A stretch of 64,000 nt of DNA, from the NCBI GenBank assembly GCA_023144005.1, contig JAGLGN010000005.1, positions 62,001-126,000 of the forward strand. The letters are read 5' to 3'. Numbering within the stretch: the stretch's first letter is position 1; every line of letters begins with the position of its first letter. Source of the DNA: a bacterium. GTDB lineage: Bacteria; AUK180. Position numbers and translations under genes: made by a program. Below the pieces are notes generated by a model. That model did not search any database, was not told the origin of the DNA, and was given only the letters and a program-made list of their open reading frames with translations. Of this stretch, positions 53,004 to 62,100 are shown in pieces.

Positions 53004-54085
53004 TACCCTTCAAGCTCATTCAGCTTTAACTTGGCTATAATATAATTGGGCTCTAATTCCAATACTTTATTGAGCGCCACAATCGCCCTTTCCTTCTGGT
53101 TCTGCTTTAAAAGGAATTCCGCAAATTTAAAATGGGAATACGGATCATCAGAATTCTTAACAATGGCCATCTCATAATATTCCTGAGCATTTTCAATATC
53201 ATCCAGAATAGTATAGACCTGAGCGATCTTATTTATAGAATAGATATCTTCGCTATTCAACTCATAGGCCTTAAGAAAATATTCCAATCCCTTCTCGTAC
53301 TTCTTCTGTTCCAGCAGAACCAGGCCCATGTCGTAGAAGGTCATAAAATCCATCGGAAATCTTTCGATCGCGCTATTGAACATCTCCTCCGCCTTATCAT
53401 ACATTTTTTTAAAGCGGTAAACCTCACCCAAGTTCACATATATCAGATAATTCTCGGAATTTATCTCCTGAGCCTTCTCGAAGTAGGTAATGGCCTTGTC
53501 ATAATCGCCTTTGAATTTATGCAGATAGCCGATATTGAAAATATAGGTTTCATTCTGATCGTCCAGTTCATGCAATTTCAGAAAGACATCAATACCCTTG
53601 TCTGCCATTTTCAGGTCAAAGTACACATAGCCCAAGCTTTCAAGGGTCTTCTTGTCATCCGGATATTTCTTTAATATTTCCTGAAATTCATCTATCGCAC
53701 CCTTATAATTTCCTGATTTCGAGAATATCTGACCAAGATAATATAATGCGAATTTATTATTCTTCTCGATCAGTCTTACTTTTGAAAAAGCTTCCAACGC
53801 CTCGCTGATCATATTCCGTTTATAGAAAATGACTCCCGAATTAAAGTACATATTCTTCAGCATTCCCCCGGCGATCTCGTCGGCCTTTTGGAAATACTTA
53901 GAGGCATCATCTTCTTTGCTCTCTTTCAGGCAGAGAAGCCCCATATACTCATAAGCATCAGAAACATTGCTTTTTTTCTTCATCGCTCGTGATAAAAGCG
54001 TCCTCGCTTTTGGATACTCCTTCAGCTGTATATATCCAACAGCTTCAACAACAAGATCCTCATATGTTTTTGAAAATAATATCAT
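53003..54085 (-). CDS. TPR-repeat protein between lysS and mrdA
   Basis: The 360-residue protein is built of about nine tetratricopeptide repeats (repeated pattern such as GYVYFDLKMADKGIDVF and NLGEVYRFKKMYDKAEEMF). It has no signal peptide and no transmembrane helix, so it is a cytoplasmic scaffold. It differs from the cyclase-associated TPR proteins, being of 34-residue TPR type. The ATGA overlap with lysS and TAATG overlap with mrdA suggest co-translation with the elongasome genes. Its partner is unknown. Confidence 0.87.
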   Translation of the reverse strand: MILFSKTYEDLVVEAVGYIQLKEYPKARTLLSRAMKKKSNVSDAYEYMGLLCLKESKEDDASKYFQKADEIAGGMLKNMYFNSGVIFYKRNMISEALEAFSKVRLIEKNNKFALYYLGQIFSKSGNYKGAIDEFQEILKKYPDDKKTLESLGYVYFDLKMADKGIDVFLKLHELDDQNETYIFNIGYLHKFKGDYDKAITYFEKAQEINSENYLIYVNLGEVYRFKKMYDKAEEMFNSAIERFPMDFMTFYDMGLVLLEQKKYEKGLEYFLKAYELNSEDIYSINKIAQVYTILDDIENAQEYYEMAIVKNSDDPYSHFKFAEFLLKQNQKERAIVALNKVLELEPNYIIAKLKLNELEG

Positions 54086-55563
54086 TCCTTTTCCCTCCTC
54101 ATTGTCGGAAACAAGATAACATCTCTCAATGTATTCTGATTAGTTAGTATCATGACCAGACGATCTATGCCGATGCCAAGGCCGCCAGTCGGGGGCATGC
54201 CGTATTCAAGCGCTTCAATGAAATCCTCATCGAGCCGCTGTGCCTCGTCATCTCCCTTCTGCCTGAAATTCTCCTGCATCTCAAATCGGTTTTTTTGCTC
54301 AACAGGGTCATTAAGCTCTGAGTAAGCATTCGCTAATTCCATTCCCGCCATGAAAAGTTCGAAGCGCTCTACACAATCCTTTTTTGAACGATGATCCTTC
54401 GTCAATGGAGAGGACTCCTTGGGAAAATCAATAACAAATGTCGGCTCAAATATATTCGGTTCAACAAAGTGTTCAAAAAGCTTCTCGATCGCTTTTCCTC
54501 TTGAAACAGGCCTTTCTTTCCCTAGCTTACTTACCATATCTATCAATTGACTTCCTTCCATGGAGTCAATATCTATTGATGCGGCTTCATTGACCGCATC
54601 TATCATGCAAAGGCGCTTGAACGGAAATGTAAATGTAAATTCTTTTCCATCTCTAATGATCTTATGGTCCTTGCCGAAGACACTTTCTGTAACATATTTG
54701 ATCAGCCTTTCGGTAAAATCCATAACATCATTGTAATCCCAATATGCCGCATACGTCTCCAGCATAGTAAACTCAGGGTTATGATTGCGGTCCATTCCTT
54801 CGTTACGAAAATTACGATTCATGTCATAGACCTTATTAAAGCCGCCGATAATCAATCTTTTTAAGAATAACTCAGGAGCGATACGCAAAAAGAGATCCAT
54901 ATCCAGCGTATTGTGATGGGTTACGAACGGCCTCGCGTCAGCGCCGCCGGGGATGGTCTGTAAAAGAGGGGTTTCGACTTCTATAAATTCTTCCTTCGCA
55001 AGGAAATTTCTGAGCTCAGAGATGATACGGGATCTCTTCACAAATACTTCCATGCTTTCCGGATTGGAAAGAAGATCCAGGTATCTCTTTCTATACCTGG
55101 TCTCAACATCCTTCAAGCCATGAAATTTCTCAGGAAGCGGGCGAAGGGACTTTGATAGTATCGTCAGCTCTGAAACCAGTATGGATAATTCTCCGGTCCG
55201 TGTTTTGAATACCTTTCCGATCACACCGACATAATCTCCGATATCGGCTTTCTTATAGAGATAGTACTGATCCTCTCCCAGAATGTCCTGTCTCAGATAT
55301 AATTGCATGCGGAAGCCCATATCCTGAATATGAGCGAACCCCGCCTTGCCCTGACGGCGCTTGGCAACCATTCTTCCTGCAAGGGAAGCGATATGCTCTG
55401 TTTCTTCTTCCGCCTTGATATGATCGTATTCTTTCCTCAAGGCCTCTATATTATCCTTGCTCTCCCATTTATATGGATATGGGTTGATCCCCTTTTCTCT
55501 CAATTCGCTGATCTTATCCAGCCGGATCTTCATTAATCCTCTTTCTTGGGACTCTAAACTCAT
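54082..55563 (-). CDS. lysS: Lysyl-tRNA synthetase, class II
   Basis: The 493-residue enzyme has an N-terminal OB-fold anticodon-binding domain (VAGRM-type SLAGRMVAKRRQGKAGFAHI) and class II core motifs: motif 1 region, motif 2 FRNEGMDRNHNPEFTMLE, and motif 3 GIGIDRLVMILTN. The lysine-specific AYSELNDPVEQ is present. AGGAG precedes the ATG by 6 nt. First gene of the lysS-TPR-mrdA-rodA-trmH-dapF run. Confidence 0.97.
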   Translation of the reverse strand: MSLESQERGLMKIRLDKISELREKGINPYPYKWESKDNIEALRKEYDHIKAEEETEHIASLAGRMVAKRRQGKAGFAHIQDMGFRMQLYLRQDILGEDQYYLYKKADIGDYVGVIGKVFKTRTGELSILVSELTILSKSLRPLPEKFHGLKDVETRYRKRYLDLLSNPESMEVFVKRSRIISELRNFLAKEEFIEVETPLLQTIPGGADARPFVTHHNTLDMDLFLRIAPELFLKRLIIGGFNKVYDMNRNFRNEGMDRNHNPEFTMLETYAAYWDYNDVMDFTERLIKYVTESVFGKDHKIIRDGKEFTFTFPFKRLCMIDAVNEAASIDIDSMEGSQLIDMVSKLGKERPVSRGKAIEKLFEHFVEPNIFEPTFVIDFPKESSPLTKDHRSKKDCVERFELFMAGMELANAYSELNDPVEQKNRFEMQENFRQKGDDEAQRLDEDFIEALEYGMPPTGGLGIGIDRLVMILTNQNTLRDVILFPTMRREKE

Positions 55564-55582
55564 TACTTACTCCTGCAATATG

Positions 55583-55611
55583 ATTTTACCCCAAAACACT
55601 GATAATTTCAA
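55583..55611 (-). promoter_or_regulatory. Promoter of the lysS operon
   Basis: Minus strand TTGAAA (55611-55606), 17 bp, TAAAAT (55588-55583), with AGGAG and ATG following. Confidence 0.7.
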
Positions 55612-55691
55612 GGTTCGGCATATAAAGACAATTATTTTTTCACTCTTAAAAAATTAACTAACTCTCTGTGAAAAAAATACATCCTTATCAC

Positions 55692-55732
55692 TTGACATAT
55701 ATTAACATTGTTGATATAATTAACAGCGTTAA
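55692..55732 (+). promoter_or_regulatory. Consensus promoter with two palindromic TetR-type operators
   Basis: TTGACA (55692-55697), 17 bp, TATAAT (55715-55720): a perfect consensus promoter. Two copies of TTAAC-NNN-GTTRA flank the -10 box: TTAAC ATT GTTGA (55702-55714, in the spacer) and TTAAC AGC GTTAA (55720-55732, over the transcription start). Their centres are 18 bp apart. A dimeric repressor bound at both would block RNA polymerase. The TetR gene just downstream is the natural candidate. Confidence 0.75.
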
Positions 55733-55757
55733 CCACATTAGAGCCATGGAGGACGAA

Positions 55758-56378
55758 ATGGGAATCAAGGAACGGAAAGAACGACAAAAAGAGCAATTGC
55801 GGAAAGAGATTATACAAGCTGCTATATCAATGCTCCTCAAGGATGGCTACGAAAAACTTTCTATGAGAAGACTTGCCGAGAGAATAGAGTACTCTCCTAC
55901 CACGATCTATCACTATTTTCGTGATAAAGCCGATCTCGTCTTCAATGTTATCGAGTTTGCCTTCTCAATATTTGTTGAAAGATTTGCGAAGATCAATCTG
56001 CTGGAAGACAAGGATCCCCGTGAAATGTTGAGGATCGGATTAAGAACTTATATAGAAACGGCACTGGAATATCCCAAGGTTTATAAGGTAATGCTCCTGA
56101 TCGATTACAATATGAAGACCGAGGTGTGTCAAGGCCTGCAAAAAGGCACAATGAGTGAAAAAGCATTCGCCTTTCTTCATAACTCTATTCGAGAATGCGT
56201 CAAAGAGAATGATTTCTCAGAGGAGGAGATCGCGATGAACAGCCAGACTATCTGGGCGGCTATTCATGGATTGTCATCCCTTTTGATCACTCAGCCGTGT
56301 TTTCCCTGGGCTCCCAAAGACAAATTAATCGATCATACGATTGATACTCTTATGAAAGCTTTAGAAAAAAGGAGATAG
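55758..56378 (+). CDS. TetR/AcrR-family transcriptional regulator
   Basis: The 206-residue repressor starts at ATG 55758, 5 nt after GGAGG. ATG codons further upstream lie in the promoter or in the Shine-Dalgarno site. The N-terminal TetR helix-turn-helix is clear: IIQAAISMLLKDGYEKLSMR and RLAERIEYSPTTIYHYFRDKADL. The C-terminal domain (helical, about residues 80-206) binds an unknown effector; a TetR_C-like segment AIHGLSSLL is visible. It stands first in an operon with DUF2141, EFR1 and flavodoxin-type genes and most likely represses itself and them. Confidence 0.93.
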   Translation: MGIKERKERQKEQLRKEIIQAAISMLLKDGYEKLSMRRLAERIEYSPTTIYHYFRDKADLVFNVIEFAFSIFVERFAKINLLEDKDPREMLRIGLRTYIETALEYPKVYKVMLLIDYNMKTEVCQGLQKGTMSEKAFAFLHNSIRECVKENDFSEEEIAMNSQTIWAAIHGLSSLLITQPCFPWAPKDKLIDHTIDTLMKALEKRR

Positions 56379-56382
56379 ATAG

Positions 56383-56835
56383 GTGAAAAAATTAGTACTG
56401 CTACCATTATTACTTATTGTTTTGTATCTGGGCTCAACCTTGCTTTTTGCAGAGTCGGAGAAAGCCGCAGGGACTATGACCGTTTCAATATCTAATTTGA
56501 AAAATACTCGCGGATTCATAATGCTGGCTCTTTGCAGCAATGAAGATCAGTATACCGAGGATTCCGTAAAGCCCTTTAGAACAATAAGACAGAAAATAAA
56601 AGGCAATGTTGAAATTATTATTTTAGAAGATATTCCTTTTGGAACATATGCCATTAAGGTATTCCACGATGAAAATTCAAACAAGAAGCTTGACAGGAAT
56701 TTTTTAAAGATCCCTAAAGAAGGGTACGGATTCTCTAACAATACCAAAGGAAAAGCGGGAGCTTTGAAGTTTGAAAAAGCGTGCTTCAGTTTTAATTCGG
56801 CCAGTGCCGATATAGAGATCAAATTAAAAAATTAA
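56383..56835 (+). CDS. Exported DUF2141-family protein
   Basis: GTG 56383 starts the frame; AAGGAG lies about 9 nt before. The 150-residue product has an N-terminal signal sequence (LVLLPLLLIVLYLGSTLLFA) and the DUF2141 domain, with ISNLKNTRGFIMLALC and the signature KVFHDENSNKKLDRNFLKIPKEGYGFSNN. DUF2141 proteins are small exported beta-sandwich proteins of unknown role. It follows tetR after 4 bp. Why an exported protein sits in a redox operon is not clear. Confidence 0.9.
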   Translation: MKKLVLLPLLLIVLYLGSTLLFAESEKAAGTMTVSISNLKNTRGFIMLALCSNEDQYTEDSVKPFRTIRQKIKGNVEIIILEDIPFGTYAIKVFHDENSNKKLDRNFLKIPKEGYGFSNNTKGKAGALKFEKACFSFNSASADIEIKLKN

Positions 56836-56851
56836 ATCCATGGAGGAAATA

Positions 56852-57646
56852 ATGAAAGGGATCATTTACTATTATTCAGGATCGGGGAACACCGAATTAG
56901 CGTGCCGGTATATTGCAGGAAAAGTAAAGAATGCAAGCTTTAAACTGTGCAATATTGCCGGAATTGACAGGCATGATCCGAATAAATACGATATTGTCGG
57001 ATTTGCAACATGGGCGGACTTTATGGGAGCACCTCAACTCTTCCATTCCTTTGTAGGAGAAATAGAAAGCCAAGGTGAGAAACCGGCTTTTATATTCAAT
57101 ACATTTGGGGCGGTATCGGGAAATACGCTTAGAGATATGGAAAATGCGGTAAAGGCAAAAGGGTTTAATGTTATTCGCGGCCATTCTTTACACACCCCCG
57201 AAAACTACCCTCCATCAATAAAGAGGGGTATGGGGTTCGCTAAATCCCCGGGAAAGCGCGATATCAAGAAATTCGATGCGTTCATTGCCGGACTGGAAAC
57301 CGACATCAAGGAACTGCGGGAAAACAGAACCGTGAAACAAACGAAGATCAAATTGGGCCTCTCAAACTCTATCATGCCGAAATTACCCCGCACTCAAGCA
57401 AGGAAAGATATGGGTGAAAAGTTCGTTGATGGAACCCTATGTAACGAATGCGGTATCTGCGTGAAAGTATGTCCGTACAATGCGGTAGAGCTTAGCCCGA
57501 AGCCGGTTTTTGATATGAGTGCGTGCTATGGTTGTTGGGCATGCTACAATCATTGTCCGGAGCAGGCGATCTTTACGAAGAAGATCAGAGGGATAGGTCA
57601 TTATCCCCGGCCTATTGAGCAATTAGCAACAAAACTGAAGCCATGA
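56852..57646 (+). CDS. EFR1-type flavodoxin-ferredoxin fusion protein
   Basis: The start is ATG 56852, after GGAGGAAATA; an ATG at 56840 belongs to the ribosome site. The 264-residue protein has a flavodoxin-like domain (IIYYYSGSGNTELAC, phosphate loop of FMN) and a C-terminal pair of 4Fe-4S motifs, CNECGICVKVCPYNAVEL and CYGCWACYNHCPEQAIF. This is the 'EFR1 family ferrodoxin' layout. It should shuttle electrons between FMN and iron-sulfur clusters; its partners are unknown. It is the third gene of the TetR operon. Confidence 0.9.
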   Translation: MKGIIYYYSGSGNTELACRYIAGKVKNASFKLCNIAGIDRHDPNKYDIVGFATWADFMGAPQLFHSFVGEIESQGEKPAFIFNTFGAVSGNTLRDMENAVKAKGFNVIRGHSLHTPENYPPSIKRGMGFAKSPGKRDIKKFDAFIAGLETDIKELRENRTVKQTKIKLGLSNSIMPKLPRTQARKDMGEKFVDGTLCNECGICVKVCPYNAVELSPKPVFDMSACYGCWACYNHCPEQAIFTKKIRGIGHYPRPIEQLATKLKP

Positions 57647-57703
57647 ACCCTATTTCACTGAAGCTTCGCATAAAATATCGAAGATCCTAATATGGAGGAA
57701 ACA

Positions 57704-59080
57704 ATGAAGATCGTTGTTTTGAACGGCAGCCCGAAAGGGAAATTGAGCGTAACACTACAATATATCCACTATATTGAAAAAGCATTTCCGCAACATGAAT
57801 TCAGCATAATTGATGTATCTCAGAAAATGCGGATTATCGAAAAGGACAATAAGGTTTTCCAGAAGATCATCGACGAGGTCGGAGCGGCCGACGGAATTAT
57901 CTGGGCCTTCCCCCTGTATTACTGTCTGGTACATTCAAATTATAAGAAATTTATCGAGCTCATTTTTGAAAGAGATGTTACGGACGCTTTCACTGGGAAA
58001 TATACGGCGGCAATCAGCACTTCTATTCATTTCTATGACCATACCGCTCATAATTATATTAATGCTGTCTGTGATGATCTTAATATGAAGTATGTGGACT
58101 TCTTTTCTGCTGCAATGCAGGATCTCTTAAAATCTTCCGAGCAGAACAAGCTCAAGCTCTTTGCGGAGAATTTCTTTAAAGTGATCGAAAACAAGGAGCC
58201 GACCACTAAGAACTATATGCCGCTAATTCATAGTAACTTCAAGTATCATCAGGGAGATCCGGCTTCTAAGGTAGAGCCTGGCGATAAAAAGGTGATTGTC
58301 ATAACCGACGGGCTAGCTGAACAGAAGAATCTAAATGCGATGGTGGATCGATTCAAACGATCTTTTTCAAAGGACATTGAAGTGGTCAATCTGAATGAAC
58401 TCGACATCAAAGGCGGTTGTCTGGGATGTATCCATTGCGGGTTTGATAACATCTGTGTTTATCAGGATAAGGATGAGTTCGTAGAATTTTTTACAACAAA
58501 AGTGCTCTCGGCTGATATTCTTATCTTTGCGGGAGCGATCAAGGACAGATATCTGTCGTCAAAATGGAAGTTGTTCTTTGACCGCAGTTTTTTCAGAACC
58601 CATCAACCGGGGCTGGGAGGAATACAAGTCGGGTTCATCATATCCGGACCATTAACACAGTTGCCGAATGTCAAGGAGATCTTTAAGTCTTATGTTGAGT
58701 GGCAGAGGGGAAATCTTGTTGATTTCATTACCGATGAATATGAGGAATCCTCACACATAGATGAGCTCCTGCAAAATCTGGCCAAGCGCCTTGTTGATTT
58801 ATCCGACAAGAAATATATTAAGCCCGTAACTTTTCGCGGTGTCGGGGGAATGAAGGTCTTCAGAGATGATATTTGGGGTAATCTTCGTTTTGTATTCCAA
58901 TCCGATCACAAGTTCTACAAAAAGCATGGATTATACGACTTTCCACAGAAAAATAACAAAGTCAAGGCCTTTAATAGAATAATGATGGCCCTGACCACAA
59001 TACCCTTTATACGGAAGGAATTTCCCAAGCGAATAAAAAATGAGATGATCAAGCCGCTTCAGAAGATCCTTAAGGATTAG
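57704..59080 (+). CDS. Double flavodoxin-like NAD(P)H-dependent oxidoreductase
   Basis: The start is ATG 57704, following GGAGGAAACA; the same ribosome-site form ATGGAGGAAAYAATGAA occurs at the EFR1 gene. The 458-residue protein has two flavodoxin-fold halves. The first begins KIVVLNGSPKGKLSVTL with an FMN phosphate loop. The second, from about residue 190, begins VIVITDGLAEQKNLNAMV and contains GGCLGCIHCGFDNICVYQD, typical of NADPH-dependent FMN reductases. The last 60 residues are helical and basic. It probably reduces quinones, flavins or nitro/azo compounds. Last gene of the TetR operon. Confidence 0.85.
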   Translation: MKIVVLNGSPKGKLSVTLQYIHYIEKAFPQHEFSIIDVSQKMRIIEKDNKVFQKIIDEVGAADGIIWAFPLYYCLVHSNYKKFIELIFERDVTDAFTGKYTAAISTSIHFYDHTAHNYINAVCDDLNMKYVDFFSAAMQDLLKSSEQNKLKLFAENFFKVIENKEPTTKNYMPLIHSNFKYHQGDPASKVEPGDKKVIVITDGLAEQKNLNAMVDRFKRSFSKDIEVVNLNELDIKGGCLGCIHCGFDNICVYQDKDEFVEFFTTKVLSADILIFAGAIKDRYLSSKWKLFFDRSFFRTHQPGLGGIQVGFIISGPLTQLPNVKEIFKSYVEWQRGNLVDFITDEYEESSHIDELLQNLAKRLVDLSDKKYIKPVTFRGVGGMKVFRDDIWGNLRFVFQSDHKFYKKHGLYDFPQKNNKVKAFNRIMMALTTIPFIRKEFPKRIKNEMIKPLQKILKD

Positions 59081-59137
59081 ATAAATGAAGTGAGGAATAT
59101 TTGAAAAACATTTTCTGAGATTGTAAAACCGATTATA

Positions 59138-59165
59138 ATTGCCGGATCATAGCAACAACGGCAAT
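59138..59165. terminator. Possible hairpin between convergent operons
   Basis: ATTGCCG (59138-59144) pairs with CGGCAAT (59159-59165) around a 14-nt loop. The stem is short, and no T-run follows on either strand, so an intrinsic terminator is only possible. It lies between the stops of the flavodoxin-type and beta-helix genes; the rest of this 118-bp gap shows nothing. Confidence 0.3.
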
Positions 59166-59198
59166 AAATTATCAATGGCCGGTCGTACGCCTTCTACC

Positions 59199-62100
59199 CT
59201 ACTTGATGACAGCGACCTTGAATATCTGTGTTTCACCCGCGTCATTCGTGATATAGCAAAAATACATGCCCGCGGCGACTTCTTCACCATCTTCATTTGT
59301 CAGGTCCCATTGCCATTCGGATTGCCCGTCCGCATCTGTTTCCAACACTAATTCTCCGGCAACAGTATATATCCTAATGGTCACATCTTCTGTGAGCTGG
59401 CTGAAAATAATATATTCGCCGGAAAGTTCTTTATTCCAAGGATTCGGATATATTACCGTATCTTCAAGTGAGTCAGCATAGTTCTTGATAATTGTAAGCC
59501 CCGATTCAAACGGAAGATTCGCTTCCGAAACAGTATCGGGAGAGATCACCGTAAAATATGTCGTATCCCCGCATGAAATGCCTATCGTATGTCCATTTAC
59601 GGCATCAGCAGCAATATCAAGACAGAGAAAATATGTCTTTGTGGTAGTACCGATGATCTGATCCGCAATATTAATATCTGCTGTTCCACTTGTAAATGTT
59701 CCGGTTCCTATCAAAGTATCATCAACGATGGAAAAACTGTCATCGCCGTTATCAAGATATACCTTCGCTGCGGAAACATCATTGTCATCAGCAGTGCCTA
59801 TCAGATCTGTCTTTATTACGGATAATACCGCGGTTTCAATTGCCGTTGATAATGTGAGCTGTTCAAATACAAGATCCTGCACGCTCACCTTCGTCGTCGC
59901 GGTCGCAAGATCAAGAGGCAGAACGGTTATCGGATCAGGGCCGTCCGTGATGGTAACCGAGCCGGAAAGAAACGGCGGGAATACTGCCATCTGATCAGGG
60001 GACATAATAGTGAAATTAGAACTGTCAGACATGCTTATGGTGAATGTATTTCCAATATCTACCGCGGAACCAAGGCCGAGCACGATAAAATACACAGAAC
60101 TTGCTGTGGTAATATTCTGATCAATGATATCAATATCCACAAGTCCTGATACAAAGGTCCCGTTGCCAAGTAATGTATCTTCCGCAGAAGAAAAAGTGGT
60201 ATTGCCGTTATCCGCATAGATCATGACCGAACTTACATCCGAATCTGCATTTGTCCCATCGCCTTCCACCTTAATATCTATCCAGATAGCATTGTCCGCG
60301 TCCGTTGACAATGTAATGTCCGCCATTAAAACCTCTGCGCCCTGCATTGCGGTTGTCGGTGCGTCATCATTTATTACGGATGTCAGATCATTTAAGATCG
60401 CTCTGTTAGCTCCAAATTCAGATGTATTCCCTGTCCCGTCGATCGCAAGCGAGGTCAATATTACATCCCCCGAGAGCGACTCGCCCGCCAGTGAAAAGTT
60501 TCCGCTCCCGTCGGTGTTCAGAGTTGTGTAATAGTGATATCCTTCACCATATCCCGTGGGGTCAGCGTTTACACCGGCAGTAGAATTACTTACAATATAG
60601 AGTTCAACCTCAATACTTGCCGCAGCAGTTCCATTAATTGTATAGGTATCGATCCCAGTCTGAACGATATCTGTTATTACAGGGAAATTCAAATTCTCAT
60701 TCGGGCCGGCATCAACATCACCTATATCATTCAGTGTTACCCCATCAGCCGCAAGATCAATTCCTAACTGTGTATTTGAAAATATGGAATTCCCGGAAAT
60801 ACGGTTATTGTCAGTAGCACTATCCGCGACATGTACCCCGTCCCAGCCATTGAAAGCAATGATATTAGCCATACCAGAAATTGTTCCTCCGACAGTATTT
60901 GAATGAGCTCCCCCATAGATATATACACCATTCTGAGAATTACCCAAATCTCCGGTTCCGTCCGCATCGGTGCCGATGTAATTACCAAGTACCTGATTAT
61001 CCGTTGAATTCGTACCGCTTATGTTAATGCCACTGCCGCTATTTCCGGAAAGTACATTTCCGGAGCCGCTTTCAACTCCACCGATAAAATTCGACTTGGA
61101 GCCCTCCAAGATATGTACACCGTAATTTGAATTGCCAAGATCGGCCGTGCCGTTTACATCCGTTCCGATATAATTGCCGATAACCTTATTATTATCCGTG
61201 CCGCTGCCATAGATATTAATTCCGCCGTTGTTCCCGGATATAATATTTCTCGCACCCGCAACAGCACCGCCAATGGTATTTGATGCTGGGCCATTATACA
61301 ATTGTATTCCAGACCAGGTATTACCGAGGTCAACAGTACCAGTCACATCGGTACCGACATAATTGCCGAGTATCTGATTGTTATCCGTACCGGCACCGGT
61401 AATATAGATTCCATATTGACCGTTACCCGAAATAATATTTCTTGCAGCCGCAACGGTTCCACCGATCGTATTTGATAGGGCACTACCTGCAATTTCGATA
61501 CCGTGCTCTGAATTACCCCGGTCCGCTGTACCGTTACAATCCGTTCCTATATAATTACCAATAATTGTGTTATTTGTCGTACTTCCAGTTAAGAAAATAC
61601 CTGAGTCGTTATTACCGGAGATTACATTTCCTGACCCGGCAATTGTACCCCCAATCGTATTTCCCTGGGCACTGTTAGTAATAATTACGCCATGAGAATT
61701 ATTACCCAGGTCAGAAGTACCATTAACATCGGTGCCAATATAATTTCCGATTACGACATTATTATCCGAACCGGAGATTAAAATACCTCCAAAATTACCT
61801 GATATGATATTCCTTTCTCCAGCTGTGGTGCCGCCAATTATATTTGACGCTGGTCCATTAGTTATAAAAATTCCCTGGTTGGTATTGCCGATAGCTCCAG
61901 TGCCATTTACATTAGTTCCTATATAATTACCAATAATTACATTATTATCTGTGCCACTGTTAATAATATAAATACCACGATCGTCATTGCCTGATATTAA
62001 ATTCATGGTACCAGCTATCGTTCCACCAATGGTATTTGATTGTGCGCCATTACCGATTTGTATACCATATACTGAATTGCCTAAGTCACTGGTTCCATTC

